The notes beneath the pieces were generated by a model. The model was given only the letters and a program-made list of their open reading frames with translations, made no database searches and was not told where the DNA came from. From NCBI GenBank assembly GCA_948470475.1, contig OX419344.1:12729804-12793803 (forward strand): DNA of 64,000 nucleotides. The letters run 5' to 3'. Position numbers and translations under genes: made by a program. The DNA comes from Galaxea fascicularis (Eukaryota > Cnidaria > Anthozoa > Scleractinia > Euphylliidae). This document shows, in pieces, positions 46,844 to 57,813 of the stretch. The number at the start of each line of letters is the position of its first letter. Position 1 is the stretch's first letter.

Positions 46844-48135
46844 GGTATCATGGTAGGTGGATTTTGACGAAAAATAGAAATTTTCTTTTTTTTGCTGTTC
46901 AAATTGAGAAGACTGAGATGAATATTTTGAAAAAAGAATGGGAAAAAAAACTTTTTTACTTTTTAAGATAAAGAGAAAGACTATTTTTGAATCTCATTAA
47001 CCCCTGACGGTGCATTGACAAGTTCCTGTCATCTCTAATTAAAATTTACCGTCGGTTGTCACCTGTAATGCGAATGCGGTGTGATGGTTCATTTGAACGA
47101 ATGAGATGTGCACGCGAACCGTTCTTGATCCGGTTGTTTTTATCGCTAGTTGGCTTTCGTTCTTGACAAGCTTAGCTTTTGAAGTTCTTAATGTCCGGAC
47201 AAAAACGCAAGAAAACGTCTTGTCCGTTTGCGTCTTCGAAGAAGCCGAAGAGGCGAAAATCTGGAATCAAGGAATTTTGTGTGGAACAAGCAAGATCTTT
47301 GGCTCTGAGCGACCGTGGGTCGAACTACAGCCAAGGCGAATGGTTATTGGAAGACACTAGTCCCGCCAATAAAGCCGTAGAGCAACCTGCAACAAGTGCT
47401 AGTCGCACGAAAATATTGCTAGAGAACGAACTCGCTGGTTTTCGTGCCAGAATTGAAGACGTCTGTTTAATTCAAGTTGTCATAAGCCATTGTTGTTCTA
47501 AACTGACCCGTGCCGACATCTGTCAATGCGTCATTTAATCTTCTTACATGCTGGGATTTTTAACACCTAATCACAGAAGTCTCATAAAACGTTTTTCGTC
47601 TTTTTCTCGATAACATAAAACTGCATATAAGGGTGAACATTTTTAGTTCGTTTACGCGCGTCTTTCGACGGAATTAGCTGAAAATCGGCAGGCATGTTCA
47701 AGGATACTTTGTTCGAAAAACCGTGTCGGGCTTTGTTTAATTTCGCTTCCGTTTCCGAGTTATGGCCTCTTTTGTACAAAGGAACATCCGCATAGACAAT
47801 ATCAAACTTTAGGAGGTTGTAAAAAAAAAACCAAACCGCATCTGGAAAATCGCAGACACGGTTTTTGAGGGTGATGTGTGAGAAAACATTTCCGATATTA
47901 ATCGCGCCGATCCGATAATTCACTCGCGGAAACGAACCATTTTAAGGGAAGCCGTGTTTCTGGGCATTTCTTTTAATATCACTGCAACACTGACTTTTAA
48001 GAAAATTTCAAAGATATGATTGTATTGTATAACTATTAAGCTTTCAGAAAATGTATGGGTTGATGAGGTTTTCTTTCAAAGCGTCAACGTAAGGGCGCGA
48101 TTTCCAAACACTGTCAATCCACCTACCATGATACC
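46844..48135. mobile_element. 1.29-kb DNA transposon with TTAA duplication and 20-bp inverted ends
   Basis: Both ends read GGTATCATGGTAGGTGGATT inward, and the element is flanked by TTAA (46840-46843 and 48136-48139). TTAA duplications are typical of piggyBac and Kolobok elements. The GG termini, rather than CCC, favour Kolobok-like; this is inference. Inside, 47179-47538 (+) is an open frame of up to 119 codons with a basic start (KRKK, KKPKRRK) and no recognisable transposase motif. The element is too short for a full transposase and is probably non-autonomous. Confidence 0.75.
47188..47538 (+). pseudogene. Possible transposon-encoded basic protein fragment
   Basis: Open reading frame starting at ATG 47188 (MSGQKRKKTS..), about 116 codons. 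The N-terminus is Lys/Arg-rich, resembling a nuclear-localisation stretch, then acidic/polar. It lies wholly inside the TTAA-flanked element. I do not recognise a domain. It may be the leading part of a decayed transposase or a chance frame. Confidence 0.3.
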
Positions 48136-48179
48136 TTAAGCGTTTAATGCTATGCATGTACCCCCATCCAGACCCTCTT

Positions 48180-48568
48180 TTACCTAACGCCAGACGATTT
48201 TACTCGTCAAAGGGTTGAACCTCTTGGCGTATAAAATCGCCGGTATCTGGCATGTCAGATATCGGCGATTAAATTCGCCAGCATTTTCCCAAGGACCCAA
48301 GTGTACCAGTTCCTGCGATTTTGTACGCTCATCGCCGTGAATTGCCAGTAAGGTCTACCAATCAGTTTGAGCGATTATATCACATGGCTTTTCAAAATTC
48401 CCTCGGTGGAGACCGGGGACAAAACTGGAGTGGCAAATCTCTGTGATCAGGGTAAAAGGTCGCCCGGTGTGCTCGCGTCAATCTACGCCGCAAATTCACT
48501 ATTCGCTCGTGATTTTTGCTGGCGATCAAATTAGCCGCAATTGGAGTATAAAATCGCCTAGTGTGTAA
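48180..48568. mobile_element. Non-autonomous DNA element with imperfect inverted ends
   Basis: Left end TTACCTAACGCCAGACGATT; right end, read inward, TTACACACTAGGCGATTTTA. Interior repeats CGTATAAAATCGCC, CGATTAAATTCGCC and GAGTATAAAATCGCC. No ORF of note. Confidence 0.5.
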
Positions 48569-49256
48569 TTTGCAGAAAAACAATCGAAATGTTCGTTATA
48601 TCAAGGAATAGTTTAAAGTGCCCTTAAGCCCCAATTTTTTTTCTTAGACATAAACATTCTTTTTTTCCTGATCTTTTTGGTGAAAAAATTATAGTTATAT
48701 GTTTTCTCCTCCATTTTCTGTGAATTTTCAAAGTTCGGAAATTACGCGCCTCTTTGGTTCATGGCCGACTTTGTAGGAGATTGGGCTGAGTTTGGTCTGT
48801 GACGTCAGCTGGGGAAGGCTTTCGCACAGAGAGGAAAGAAAACTATGCCCGGGAGGTATGTTTGTGCGCAATGCAAGAATTATACAGAACCGGTTTCTCT
48901 GTATCTTTCCTTCGATTTCGTATGAAATTTATGGGCTGCCATTCGAAGACTCCACTTTTCAAGACACAGGCCTGAAGCTAGGATGTTACGCATTGGAGTT
49001 ACCATCGCACTGAATGTCTCGTAGATTGGGAGAGAACCGAGCTATCAGAGTCCTTGGACTCGATGGAATTATCCGAATTTGTATTGCCTGATGACAATTT
49101 TTGTTAATTTTAAATAATTCCTGTGCCTGAAGGCCAAATTAAAGAGATTTTAGGCGGGAAACTTCCGATGAAACCCAGCTGACTGCACAAGCATCTCAAA
49201 AGGGAAAAATAGACCCCCTCCCCCAGCCAACGTCACAGCTTCACAACTACACTAGG

Positions 49257-49436
49257 ACACCTTATTCCAAAATGGCTCCCATTGTAATATTCTTTTGTTT
49301 TTATTCAAATTAGCCCTTGTTGTCTCGTTCAAGGTATAATATTCTTTTGAATTTTATTCTTGCGAACGAGGCAACAAGGGCTAATTTGAATTTAAAAAAA
49401 AAATGTTAGAATGGGAGCCACTTTGTAATAAGGTGT
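49257..49436. mobile_element. 180-bp foldback MITE
   Basis: Ends ACACCTTATTCCAAAATGGC and its imperfect complement at 49417-49436. Inner arms CAAATTAGCCCTTGTTG..CTCGTTC and GAACGAGGCAACAAGGG..CTAATTTG. AATATTCTTTTG occurs twice near the centre. Confidence 0.75.
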
Positions 49437-49994
49437 ATTCACGCGGCCGTGAACCAGAACTTCGCAACTTCAGGCCTTCATGGATACGCGAGGATTTGAT
49501 AGATTTGCTAATTTTTTTAAATCTTCACCAAATTATGCATTCTTTTTCAAAATAAAAAGAAATAATTGGGTGTTAGGGGCATTTTAATAATTGTGTTGTA
49601 ACGGTGCACTTTCCACCATTTCGGTATCTCCACGATTAAATGCAATAACTTTAAATTTGTGGAATTCAGGTATGTATAAAGCCACAGTATACTGTACATG
49701 GCTGCGGTACTGGAAACAATACGGCTGATGACTAACAAGTTGTTCTCTTGTTGCAGGATTATAGGGTTTTCATCGCTATTGATCTGTTCTGCATTCATTT
49801 TTTGTTGACACTGTATTGTTATATCGAGCTAGGGTTTATGTTTTCGGCTTGTGGATTGTGATCGTTACAGCGAAAGATTTCATTGAATCGAGATTTTCTT
49901 CCATACATTTTACCTGTTACTTTGTCCGAGCTGAAAAATATCGTTAGTTACATCGAGGATTTGCAAAAAATAAGAGAATTACTCCCTTAAAAAC

Positions 49995-50290
49995 GGCGAA
50001 CTTCGTGGGAGGCTCGGAAATAAGTGAGAGGCGAAAAATAAATGAGGGGCGGGAAGAGCGTGGCCGAAAGTGATAAGAGAGCGGTGGAAAAAGCTAAGCG
50101 GCGAGAAAATAAGGGCGAGGAAAATAAGTTATCGGCGGGAAAAAAAGTGAGTGGCGAGAAAATAATAGCACAGGTAAAAAAATGAGTGAGGGGTGAGAAA
50201 ATAAGGGTGAAAACTAAGTGGGCTGCGCGCGAGCAAATGGGTTGCAGAAAAATCAGTGAGCGGCGGAAATGAAGTAGGTCAAAAAGGCGC
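49995..50290. repeat. Purine-rich degenerate minisatellite
   Basis: About 300 bases of imperfect repeats built on GCGGCGAAAATAAGTGAG-like words, ~17-22 bases long. The strand is almost all purine (GAAAATAAG, GGCGAGAAAATAA). No ORF. Confidence 0.65.
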
Positions 50291-50546
50291 GATTAGAAAG
50301 TGAAATGAAGTCCCTTTGTGGCACCACTTGGTCATTTTAGACTTATGACTCATTTTAGCTCTTTACGTACAAATACTGTTTGTAATGAAACTTGTACCAG
50401 TGTTTGCTTCAAGGAAATAATTGGGCAGGCCGTTGTTAAACCGAGAGTGCAGAGTCAGGGTCAAATAAATAAATCCGATTAATTAATTTTTAACTAATTG
50501 ATTAATTTAATCAATGGACGAACACAGATGGAACGAGCGTCGTTCA

Positions 50547-50549
<3 letters not shown>

Positions 50550-50581
<32 letters not shown>

Positions 50582-50582
50582 T
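50550..50582. repeat. (ATT)n microsatellite
   Basis: About 11 TTA triplets, directly visible. Confidence 0.9.
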
Positions 50583-51225
50583 TATATTATCATCTAATCG
50601 GACTTTGGAAAGATTTCCGCTCAGCCCAATACGTGGCAAGATTTCCGCATTGACCCTCTTCCAAAAACGAAGAGAGTTCGAGTTACGAAATGTATAAGGC
50701 CCTACGGAAATCTTACCACGGATTTTTAACATAAAGTGTCAGAAAATCATGATTTCCTTTGAATATCATCAGTTCGGCCTTCCAACAATATGCGACACTC
50801 TTCCAACTGAACCTGGACAAGATGGCCTAATGGTCAAGAATCTGATATAAATGTAAAAATGTGAAAGTTAGATTCTTGAACTGTGGGAGTTGGTTGAACC
50901 TCATTACGACCGAAACTGTTTAAAAAGTTTTGAGCTGTCATAAACCGTAATTGGAAAAAATTGTCGCACACCAAACACGAAGTAACATAATCTTGCAAAA
51001 AAAGAAAAACAATCACGCTATGAGCTTTAAATGTGATCTGAAAAATGTGGCGAATGTTGCCGACCTTTTTTAAACCGTTTGATTTTATATTTCCATTTCA
51101 CAAAGGTATGTATGTAAAATTAAAAAAACGGAAACTGTAATAAAAATTCAGTTACCTTTTCAATAGAAAATTCTCGAGTTCTTTTCAAACAAGTGAATGT
51201 GCATGGCACCATTCGGGTGAAGTGG

Positions 51226-52215
51226 TCAAAAAACTTTTCTGCACAATTTTTTTTTAACCACAGTCTTCATTGCTTGCCTCAGAGCTTTCATCCGCCAAAA
51301 GTAAAAAAAAGGGTTGACGGAACTGTTCAAAAACGCAATCGTTGACACGACGAGATACGCCGTTTTCACTGGAATTGTGTAGCCACGTACTCTATGTGCT
51401 ATTGAAACGCACATTAACGGCAAAAAACACGCTGTGAAAACACCAACTACAGAGATCATGGCGATTGTTGACTTCTTGTAGTGTAAGACGTTCCTAAAGT
51501 TATTGACGTTTCCTTCGATTTGGGTGCTCATGGTGTGAACGTCTATTCGTCGTTCATGTTGTCGAACGCACCTCCAGATCTTTGTGTAGGCTAAATAAGT
51601 GGACAGCAAACACGACGAGATTATTGTTACCGAAATGGTGTTGTAAACGTCCGGGCGGATGAAAAATACTCGAAGCACAACCAGAGCAATGAGGAAGATC
51701 CAGAAAGACGCTACCGCCAGAAGAACACGCCTCACCGTGACAAGTTCATTGTAGCGTAAATGCAAATACAGCGCGAGCGACCTTTCGATAGTAGCGCCAG
51801 CCATTGTGAGAACAGAGGCCCCAGTGGTTATGTTTCCAATGGATTCTAGCAGCATTCTTGTAGTGCAGTACATTTCAAAGCGATGCAAAATCTCGCCGAC
51901 CTTGTGAACGACAAACAATGGCTGCGCCAGCAGTCCAACTGTGAAATCACTGACAGCAAGGCAACAAATAAATACATTAGAAGGCGAATGGAGCGACGGG
52001 GTTTTCACCACGGTGAAAATCACAACTGCATTTCCAGCGATGGCCATTGGAGAGAATGCAGCGTTGACAATCGATGTTAAAATGTGCGCAACGTAGAGGT
52101 ACTGCGTGGAGTTAAAGTTGATGTCGAAAAGGAAGCACGCCTTGCCTTGAACATAAATGTATGCGTTGGCTGCGTTTTGCGCATGAAAAGTTGAAAAGTT
52201 AGATTCCTGCGGCAT
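51226..52215 (-). CDS. Class A (rhodopsin-like) G protein-coupled receptor, intronless
   Basis: A single 329-residue open frame starting at ATG. Seven hydrophobic segments are visible. Family motifs in order: TM1 GN (61-62), TM2 LAVSD with Asp90, TM3 Cys117 and ER (144-145) in place of DRY, TM6 CFLP (263-266) in place of CWLP, TM7 NPFFY (301-305). The N-terminus carries an NST glycosylation site near residue 35. The second extracellular loop is short with no cysteine, so the usual TM3-EL2 disulfide appears absent. The C-tail is short and basic (KKKLCRK). The protein sits in the plasma membrane and would signal through G proteins; the ligand cannot be told. Cnidarian genomes carry many such intronless orphan receptors with melanocortin- or adenosine-like features. 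Neighbours give no functional hint. Confidence 0.9.
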   Translation of the reverse strand: MPQESNFSTFHAQNAANAYIYVQGKACFLFDINFNSTQYLYVAHILTSIVNAAFSPMAIAGNAVVIFTVVKTPSLHSPSNVFICCLAVSDFTVGLLAQPLFVVHKVGEILHRFEMYCTTRMLLESIGNITTGASVLTMAGATIERSLALYLHLRYNELVTVRRVLLAVASFWIFLIALVVLRVFFIRPDVYNTISVTIISSCLLSTYLAYTKIWRCVRQHERRIDVHTMSTQIEGNVNNFRNVLHYKKSTIAMISVVGVFTACFLPLMCVSIAHRVRGYTIPVKTAYLVVSTIAFLNSSVNPFFYFWRMKALRQAMKTVVKKKLCRKVF

Positions 52216-54676
52216 TTCGATCTCATGATCAGTATTGAATGAAACTTCAGCGAAACCGAAATAACGCGTAGATGTAAAGTTTGAAGAGGCGGTTTTGTCG
52301 CAGTGAGTGGGTAGATAATGTTACTGGCTCTCTTTGTCATTTCTAGAAGGAACTACAGATGATACCATTTACGAAGAAACAATTATTAATTAAACATGCA
52401 TTGTCGGTATTCTCATAACAACGGTCTAATTCCGTTGGGACTTGTAAACGATCGGCGTTCGCTCATTTCATATGCTGCAGAAGACAGTTGCGAACTCGAT
52501 TCCCCGTGTAGGCTGCGTGTCTATTTCTATACTCGTTTTGAAGTTACAACCATTAGAAAGTCTTTCTCCCTCCCTCCCTCTCTCTCCCCGCTTCCTCCTT
52601 ATATTTTTGGCTGCTTTGTTAATGTTGATGACACTTTTTTAGAAAATTTGGCCAGCTTTTATAAGGACCTTAATTTGCAACTTCATCAGATTTATCTTTG
52701 ATCACGACTAATGTGCCGCATGGACCACACGTAACAGAACTTGACTCAAAATACCATCTTTTTTTTAATAACAGCATCAAAACCATGATGTGTGATATTT
52801 GAAACTGCTTTTCAAGCTGTCACGTGTCAGAACGTCGGTCATTTCCATAATAATTCCACTTGTTTGTGCACCTGTCAATTATTATTCATCATTCCACTGG
52901 CCACGCCATCATAGTCGATTCTCGAACGCCACGACGCAAATTTTCTGAGGCTCTCAGTGGTGTCCTCTATTCTTTCACCTGCTAAAAGCGTTTGCGTTAG
53001 GTTCAACTCGTTCTATGCATGTAGTTCAGGTTTGCTGAAAGGATGTATCAACCATATACATCTTACTTGACGATTGTTTATGTCCTGAAGGTCGATGTAG
53101 ACGTGAAAGGTTTTCGTTTATGCCGCGACTCACTGACGACAAGCCCACGATACAAAAAAATTATTTCATGTAAAACTTGCAACTTGTTTACGATGGTCGA
53201 GAAAGACGTGCAAAACTGAAGCCACAAGATAAAACCTTCTGCTTACTTGTGGCGTAGGAGTGGACATTGGCCACTTTAGAAACGAGTGAGGGCCTGAGCA
53301 CGAATTAAAACTTTCTTGAAAATCAACAAATTTCCCACACGAAAGGGTGCCTCAGATTAGTAGTTTTAGAAAGTTTGAACATGTTTGGTTAAAAAGCCGC
53401 AGGAAAACATACATTTGAAATTCAAGAAATTCCCACACAAAAATGTCTCTAATCCCACCCTGGCTTGGCCACGCTTATAAATAGCCAACTGGTTCGTCTC
53501 CTGCCTATGTTCATTTCAGTTATTTGTTTCACATAAATTTGCTCGGCCCCTGACCAGCCTTTGTGCTAAATAAACTGCCGAGAATTAATGGAGGTCATTT
53601 ATTTTATATGTTTAGTTTCTTTTACGGAAAGGGTGTTCCCCTGCGAGTCATACAATGTCTCTAATTTTCACGATTTCCTTTTTTTCTTCAACTCCTGCAT
53701 AACTGAACAAGCTCATAATTTGTAAGGTGGCCATTTTTGATATGCTCTTTCATGTGGGAGAAACATCTTTGTCCTTTCGATAAATTTAAAAATTCATGCC
53801 CAGGCTTAAAGGGGTATGCTACCCTAGACCACCTTTTTCTTCAAAATCAAATTTAATCAGAAGAAACTATCATCATGCAACTCGTTGCCATGAATGATGA
53901 CAAAACACAATGATGTTTGAGTCTCTTGTTGCCATGGTAACGGAGCCAGCTTTCCTAAAGCATCTTTAAAAATGCTTTCTTTGTAAAAATAAATGAGCCA
54001 AAACAATTTACCACTAAGGGAAGAAACAATTTTTTATAGATTATGTCCATTATGATCTAGGTTGTGAACCTAACCTGGTGGACTGACTTTGATTATTTGC
54101 AGAGAGATAAATCTTTAAAGTTTCACTTTGCAAAAAAAGTTGTTTTTGTGCCTATACCTAGCATCAGTGTTTTGCATGCTATACAAGAACAATTCAACAG
54201 ATTTAGCTTTATTTTGGTTCACGACCTAGAAGAGTTATTAGCCTCCAGCTTGAGGCCCAGAAAGCTGGTAAAAGTCAAATAATGGAAAGAACAGAGTTTT
54301 TGCCATTTACAAATTCCATGCAAGTTTCACCGTTCAAAACTGTATAGGGTCAAGAAAAAAATTGCTGGAGTCAGATTTTGTCATCTTTTCCAGAAATTCT
54401 AGGGCAAAAGTGCTTGTCGTGCATCAAAACAAGGAAAAAATAATAAATGGTATGACAATGCATAATTTTCTCCAGCAGAGCAACAGCATAGAAATTGCAT
54501 GAGAATAACCAAATAGCTCCAAAATAGTGCAAGAATGAAATGGAAATCTTACCTCGCAAACCAGCACTCTAAACAAATCTTTCTTCAACTTAATCCTTTA
54601 TTCAGAGCATCAAAATTACAAAACACTTCTTCTGCTTCCAACGTAAATAGCAAGTGTGGGGAAAATGCCAAACAAG
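52216..54676. other. No recognisable gene
   Basis: Upstream of the GPCR and up to the transposon cluster. AT-rich; no convincing exon. A segment from ~53807 (GGGGTATGCTACCCTAGACC) has repeat-like character but no matching second copy in this window. Confidence 0.5.
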
Positions 54677-54679
54677 AGC

Positions 54680-55006
54680 TCAATTAGCTCCCTTTTCAAC
54701 AGCAACCTCAACCAAGCAGCCAAGCGGCAAGAATCTGACCCCCATTGCATCCTGGGAAATTTGGCATATCTTTGAGCGGGAAAGTCTGCCTCCGAACAAT
54801 TTGATATTTTCTCTGACCAGTCTCTGACCAGCCTTTAATCTTGCATCAAAAGTTGTCCAGGCACTTTCAACTTTCGATGGAACTTCCACAAATGCAGATT
54901 GAAGCCTGGTGAGACAAGGCTCATTTGCTTTACGGCCCCTTGTCCATGAACAACAAACTGCAAGCAGCTCGAATCGAGCATTTGAACAAAGTTTGTCACA
55001 TTCACA
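54680..55006 (-). pseudogene. Possible coding remnant, Cys-rich then basic
   Basis: The minus strand stays open for about 109 codons before a TGA. It reads CECDKLC, then ARFELLAVCCSWTRG, ANEPCLTRLQ, and ending VEVAVEKGAN. The opening Cys cluster and lack of low-complexity make it more gene-like than other frames here. A frame break seems to lie just upstream (..LADFKELFNGT in another frame). The Penelope element inserted ~100 bases upstream. Family unknown; it may come from an older transposon. Confidence 0.35.
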
Positions 55007-55131
55007 GTGCCATTAAACAGTTCTTTGAAATCGGCAAGGTTTAAGCCTTCTCAGCCCTTGATGATGAGCTCTGGCACCAGCAAATGACCCAAAACACGGC
55101 AAATTAAGGCAATTTAGGGATTCTAAAAGCT

Positions 55132-55159
55132 GACGTTTCGAGCGCTAGCCCTTCGTCAG
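55132..55159 (-). ncRNA. Hammerhead ribozyme-like motif (left terminal repeat)
   Basis: Exact reverse-strand counterpart of the motif at 56946-56973, in the inverted copy of the terminal repeat. Confidence 0.5.
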
Positions 55160-55261
55160 AGCGAATCGAGGAATTATGGGTTGTGTGTAGTTTTTATAGT
55201 GGAGTAGGAGCTACGCTATTGGTGGTAACATGGCAACGTGAAAATAGGAATACATTAGTTT

Positions 55262-56720
55262 AATGAAAAGCGTTCGTTAATACCGTGGGGATTAAGGGTG
55301 CCGATTTGGAAGATGAATTTTTGTTCCAGATTCTTGCGGCTTTCCGTCGTACCTTGATGTAGGGAAAGGCCGCAGATAGCCATGTGTTGTTTGGAGTGGT
55401 TAGGGAGATTAAAATGACGAGCGACTGGCTTAGATGCATCCTTGTCATTCTTCTCAACATCGCGAAGGTGAGTTCGCGGAATCGGTCGCCTAGTCGTCTT
55501 CCTGTCTCGCCAATGTATAATTTATTGCATAACGTGCAGGTTAGGCAATAAATGACATTTGCGGAGGTACATGTGAAACGATCAGTGATCTTAACAGATC
55601 GCTTAGGTCCCGATATTTTGCTAGTGTTAAGAATGAATTGACAAGTTTTACATCGTGAGCGCGCGCATTTGAAAGTGCCGGGTTGCTCGTTAGTTTTAAA
55701 TGCGCTTCTAACTAAAAAGTTGCCGACGTTTTTGTCGCGTTTGAATGAAATCAGTGGAGGTTGCGAAAAGATTCTACCAGTCTCGGGATCATTTTGGAGT
55801 AATTTGAAGTTATTGAGAATGATACTTTTGACTACATGATTATGAGGATGGAAAGTGAGGGTGAATGGAATTCTGTCGTTCTTATCCTTTTGTGACGTTT
55901 GTAGTGCCGACTGTCGATCAAATTGTTGGGCGCGATGATGGCTCGCTTTGACCACAGAGGTAGGGTAGCCACGTTTTTCGAAGAACTGGCACATCTCCTC
56001 TGATTTGCTGGAAAAATCAGAGTCATCACTACATAGACGTCGAAGTCTAAGAAATTGAGAATAAGGAATGGAGTTCTTGACAGTACATGTGATGGATGTG
56101 ACGAGGAATACAACAAATAACTGTGAGAATCTGTAGGTTTGTAGTGCACACTGGTACATAAACCGTTGCCACTGATAGAAACTTTGATATCTAGGAAAGC
56201 CAATGAAGTTTCCGAAATTTCCCAGGTATATTTAAGAGCCGGATGAAAGGAATTAACGGAGGTTATAAATTGATCGAGTTCTTGTGTGCTGGATGAAATA
56301 GCGCCGATGCAATCGTCGATGTAGCGGCCGTAGAGTTCAGGTTTCGGGCCGTTGTACTGATTAAAAAATTGGTGTTCAACATATCCTACAAAAAGATTGG
56401 CATAACTAGGTCCCATTCTAGTGCCCATCGCCACACCATTAATTTGTTTGTAATAGTTGCCGGCGAATGAAAAACAATTGAGTGTAAGAACTAGTTCGGC
56501 AAGGCGGAGTAGTGTTTCTGAGCTTGGTTCTTTGACAGTGCGTTGATCGAAAAAGTGTTTAAGTGCTTGAAGACCTTCGCTATTGGGAATGACCGTGTAC
56601 AGAGATGTAACGTCCATGGTGACAATAAGTTTGTCTTGGCCGGAGAAACTGAAATCGCGGAAAATTTCTAGTGCGTGTGTACTGTCTTTGATGTATGATG
56701 GTATGATGGCATTTACTTCT
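55262..56720 (-). pseudogene. Penelope-like reverse transcriptase / GIY-YIG endonuclease, frameshifted
   Basis: The RT part reads down from about 56720: VTMDVTSLYT, NGVAMGTRMGPSYANL and the catalytic YIDD at about 56323-56312. After a frameshift near 56084-56095 the frame continues through a Cys cluster (CARSRCKTC) to the GIY-YIG motifs (VIYCLTC .. LYIGETGR). A second frameshift near 55470 follows, and the natural end is near the repeat at 55262. In intact elements the protein copies element RNA and nicks target DNA. This copy lacks its N-terminal RT section in the right orientation and has two frame breaks, so it is inactive. Confidence 0.85.
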
Positions 56721-56736
56721 TGCCAAAAATTCACAA

Positions 56737-56843
56737 ATCGAACAACCCAGGTCGCCCTATCGTTTCTGCCTGTCGTTGCCCTACCGAACTCATTTCTAGC
56801 TACTTAGACAGGATTATGACTCCTATCGTCAAATCTTTACATT
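56737..56843 (+). pseudogene. Inverted N-terminal RT fragment of the Penelope-like element
   Basis: The plus strand reads LPKIHKSNNPGRPIVS..TELISSYLD.., the conserved segment that normally lies just before the RT core. It runs opposite to the adjacent minus-strand RT and directly joins the right-hand terminal repeat at 56843. It appears to be a 5' inversion made during insertion. Confidence 0.75.
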
Positions 56844-56945
56844 AAACTAATGTATTCCTATTTTCACGTTGCCATGTTACCACCAATAGCGTAGCTCCTA
56901 CTCCACTATAAAAACTACACACAACCCATAATTCCTCGATTCGCT

Positions 56946-56973
56946 CTGACGAAGGGCTAGCGCTCGAAACGTC
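56946..56973 (+). ncRNA. Hammerhead ribozyme-like motif (right terminal repeat)
   Basis: CTGACGA (56946-56952), stem GGGC/GCTC closing a TAGC loop, then GAAACGTC (56966-56973). This order (CUGANGA, stem II, GAAA, NUH) is the hammerhead core. Stem III would be very short, as in retroelement hammerheads said to act as dimers. Self-cleavage is inferred. Confidence 0.5.
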
Positions 56974-57053
56974 AGCTTTTAGAATCCCTGTACGGTGGTC
57001 AATTTACATTTATCAACTCTGTTGATAATACCAAAATCTTTGTGTACTACTTC

Positions 57054-57088
<35 letters not shown>

Positions 57089-57520
57089 TCCCCCTTTAAG
57101 GCAATTTAGACTCACTTTCAAGGTACGTAATTCTGCAGACGATCTTGTCGATCAGAAAGCGAATTCAAATGCACCGAGTGTAGTCACGTGACCCCATGCC
57201 ACGTGACAATGTACACGAACACCATTCGCAGTCTCTCCACCAAAACCCTTGGAGAAAGAAGAGTTTAAAGGTACCTCATCCCCCTCTCCCTTTTAGCCAA
57301 AAAAAAAAAAAAACTAAGATTTTCATACATTTTCTAGCGTAGAAGACCACCTTAATAACAGTTTTTGGGAGATCGCGCTTCTAACATGTTATGCCACTCA
57401 TTTTCTGAAATTATGCCAAAAATATTAACACAATGTGCAAAAACTATACCAGTCAGTTGTTTCATAAAATAAATGCCCCAGTACGTAATTATCTAACATT
57501 TCAGTCAAAGGTGGGCCTGA

Positions 57521-57536
57521 GGGGGGGGGGGGGGGG
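57521..57536. repeat. G16 homopolymer
   Basis: Sixteen consecutive G on the + strand, between the Penelope-like and DIRS-like elements. Runs of this length are also prone to sequencing error. Confidence 0.9.
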
Positions 57537-57813
57537 AGACAACACGCTTACGTGCTTTTGTTGTACGTGTCTTAGTGTGTTATTCGTCGTTATTTTCTAA
57601 ACTGCGTACCGAAAATAACTTATTTATGCTCTAAACTCTGTGATGATGAGAAACACACAAGCCAATACACAATAATGAATTTATTGTATAGGAGGAATAG
57701 GTCGGCAGTGCTATAATACGACCTCCTCAAAACACAACTTACATGATACAGAAGCATATGTAATAGAAAAATACAAACTGAATCTAAACTCACTCTTACA
57801 AAAATTGAATACA

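Larger units (their letters stand above)
38286..51225. other. Gene-free, repeat-rich spacer
   Basis: No host gene recognised on either strand. The visible content is non-autonomous DNA transposons, foldbacks and simple repeats, listed individually. The 144-codon open frame at 41802-42236 (+) lies in repeat sequence and matches nothing I know. Confidence 0.6.
55118..57095 (-). mobile_element. Penelope-like retroelement, internally inverted, with target duplication
   Basis: TTAAGGCAATTTAG (14 bp) flanks both sides at 55104-55117 and 57096-57109, so the whole block entered as one insertion. On the minus strand it encodes reverse transcriptase then a GIY-YIG endonuclease. The two ends carry the same ~145-bp repeat in opposite orientation (about 55118-55262 and 56843-56985), essentially identical. 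Each contains a hammerhead-like core (CTGACGA, 4-bp stem, GAAACGTC). Beyond the right repeat, 56986-57095 is further terminal sequence also seen at 13990-14090. The 5' part of the RT gene is inverted relative to the rest. Confidence 0.85.

Noticed and set aside
48849..49013. THAP-type zinc finger start (MPGRYVCAQC)
   Set aside because: It begins like THAP proteins but stops after about 26 codons and lacks the later Cys-His pair.
55104..57109. Two separate opposed Penelope insertions
   Set aside because: A single 14-bp target duplication flanks the whole block and no duplication lies at the internal junction.
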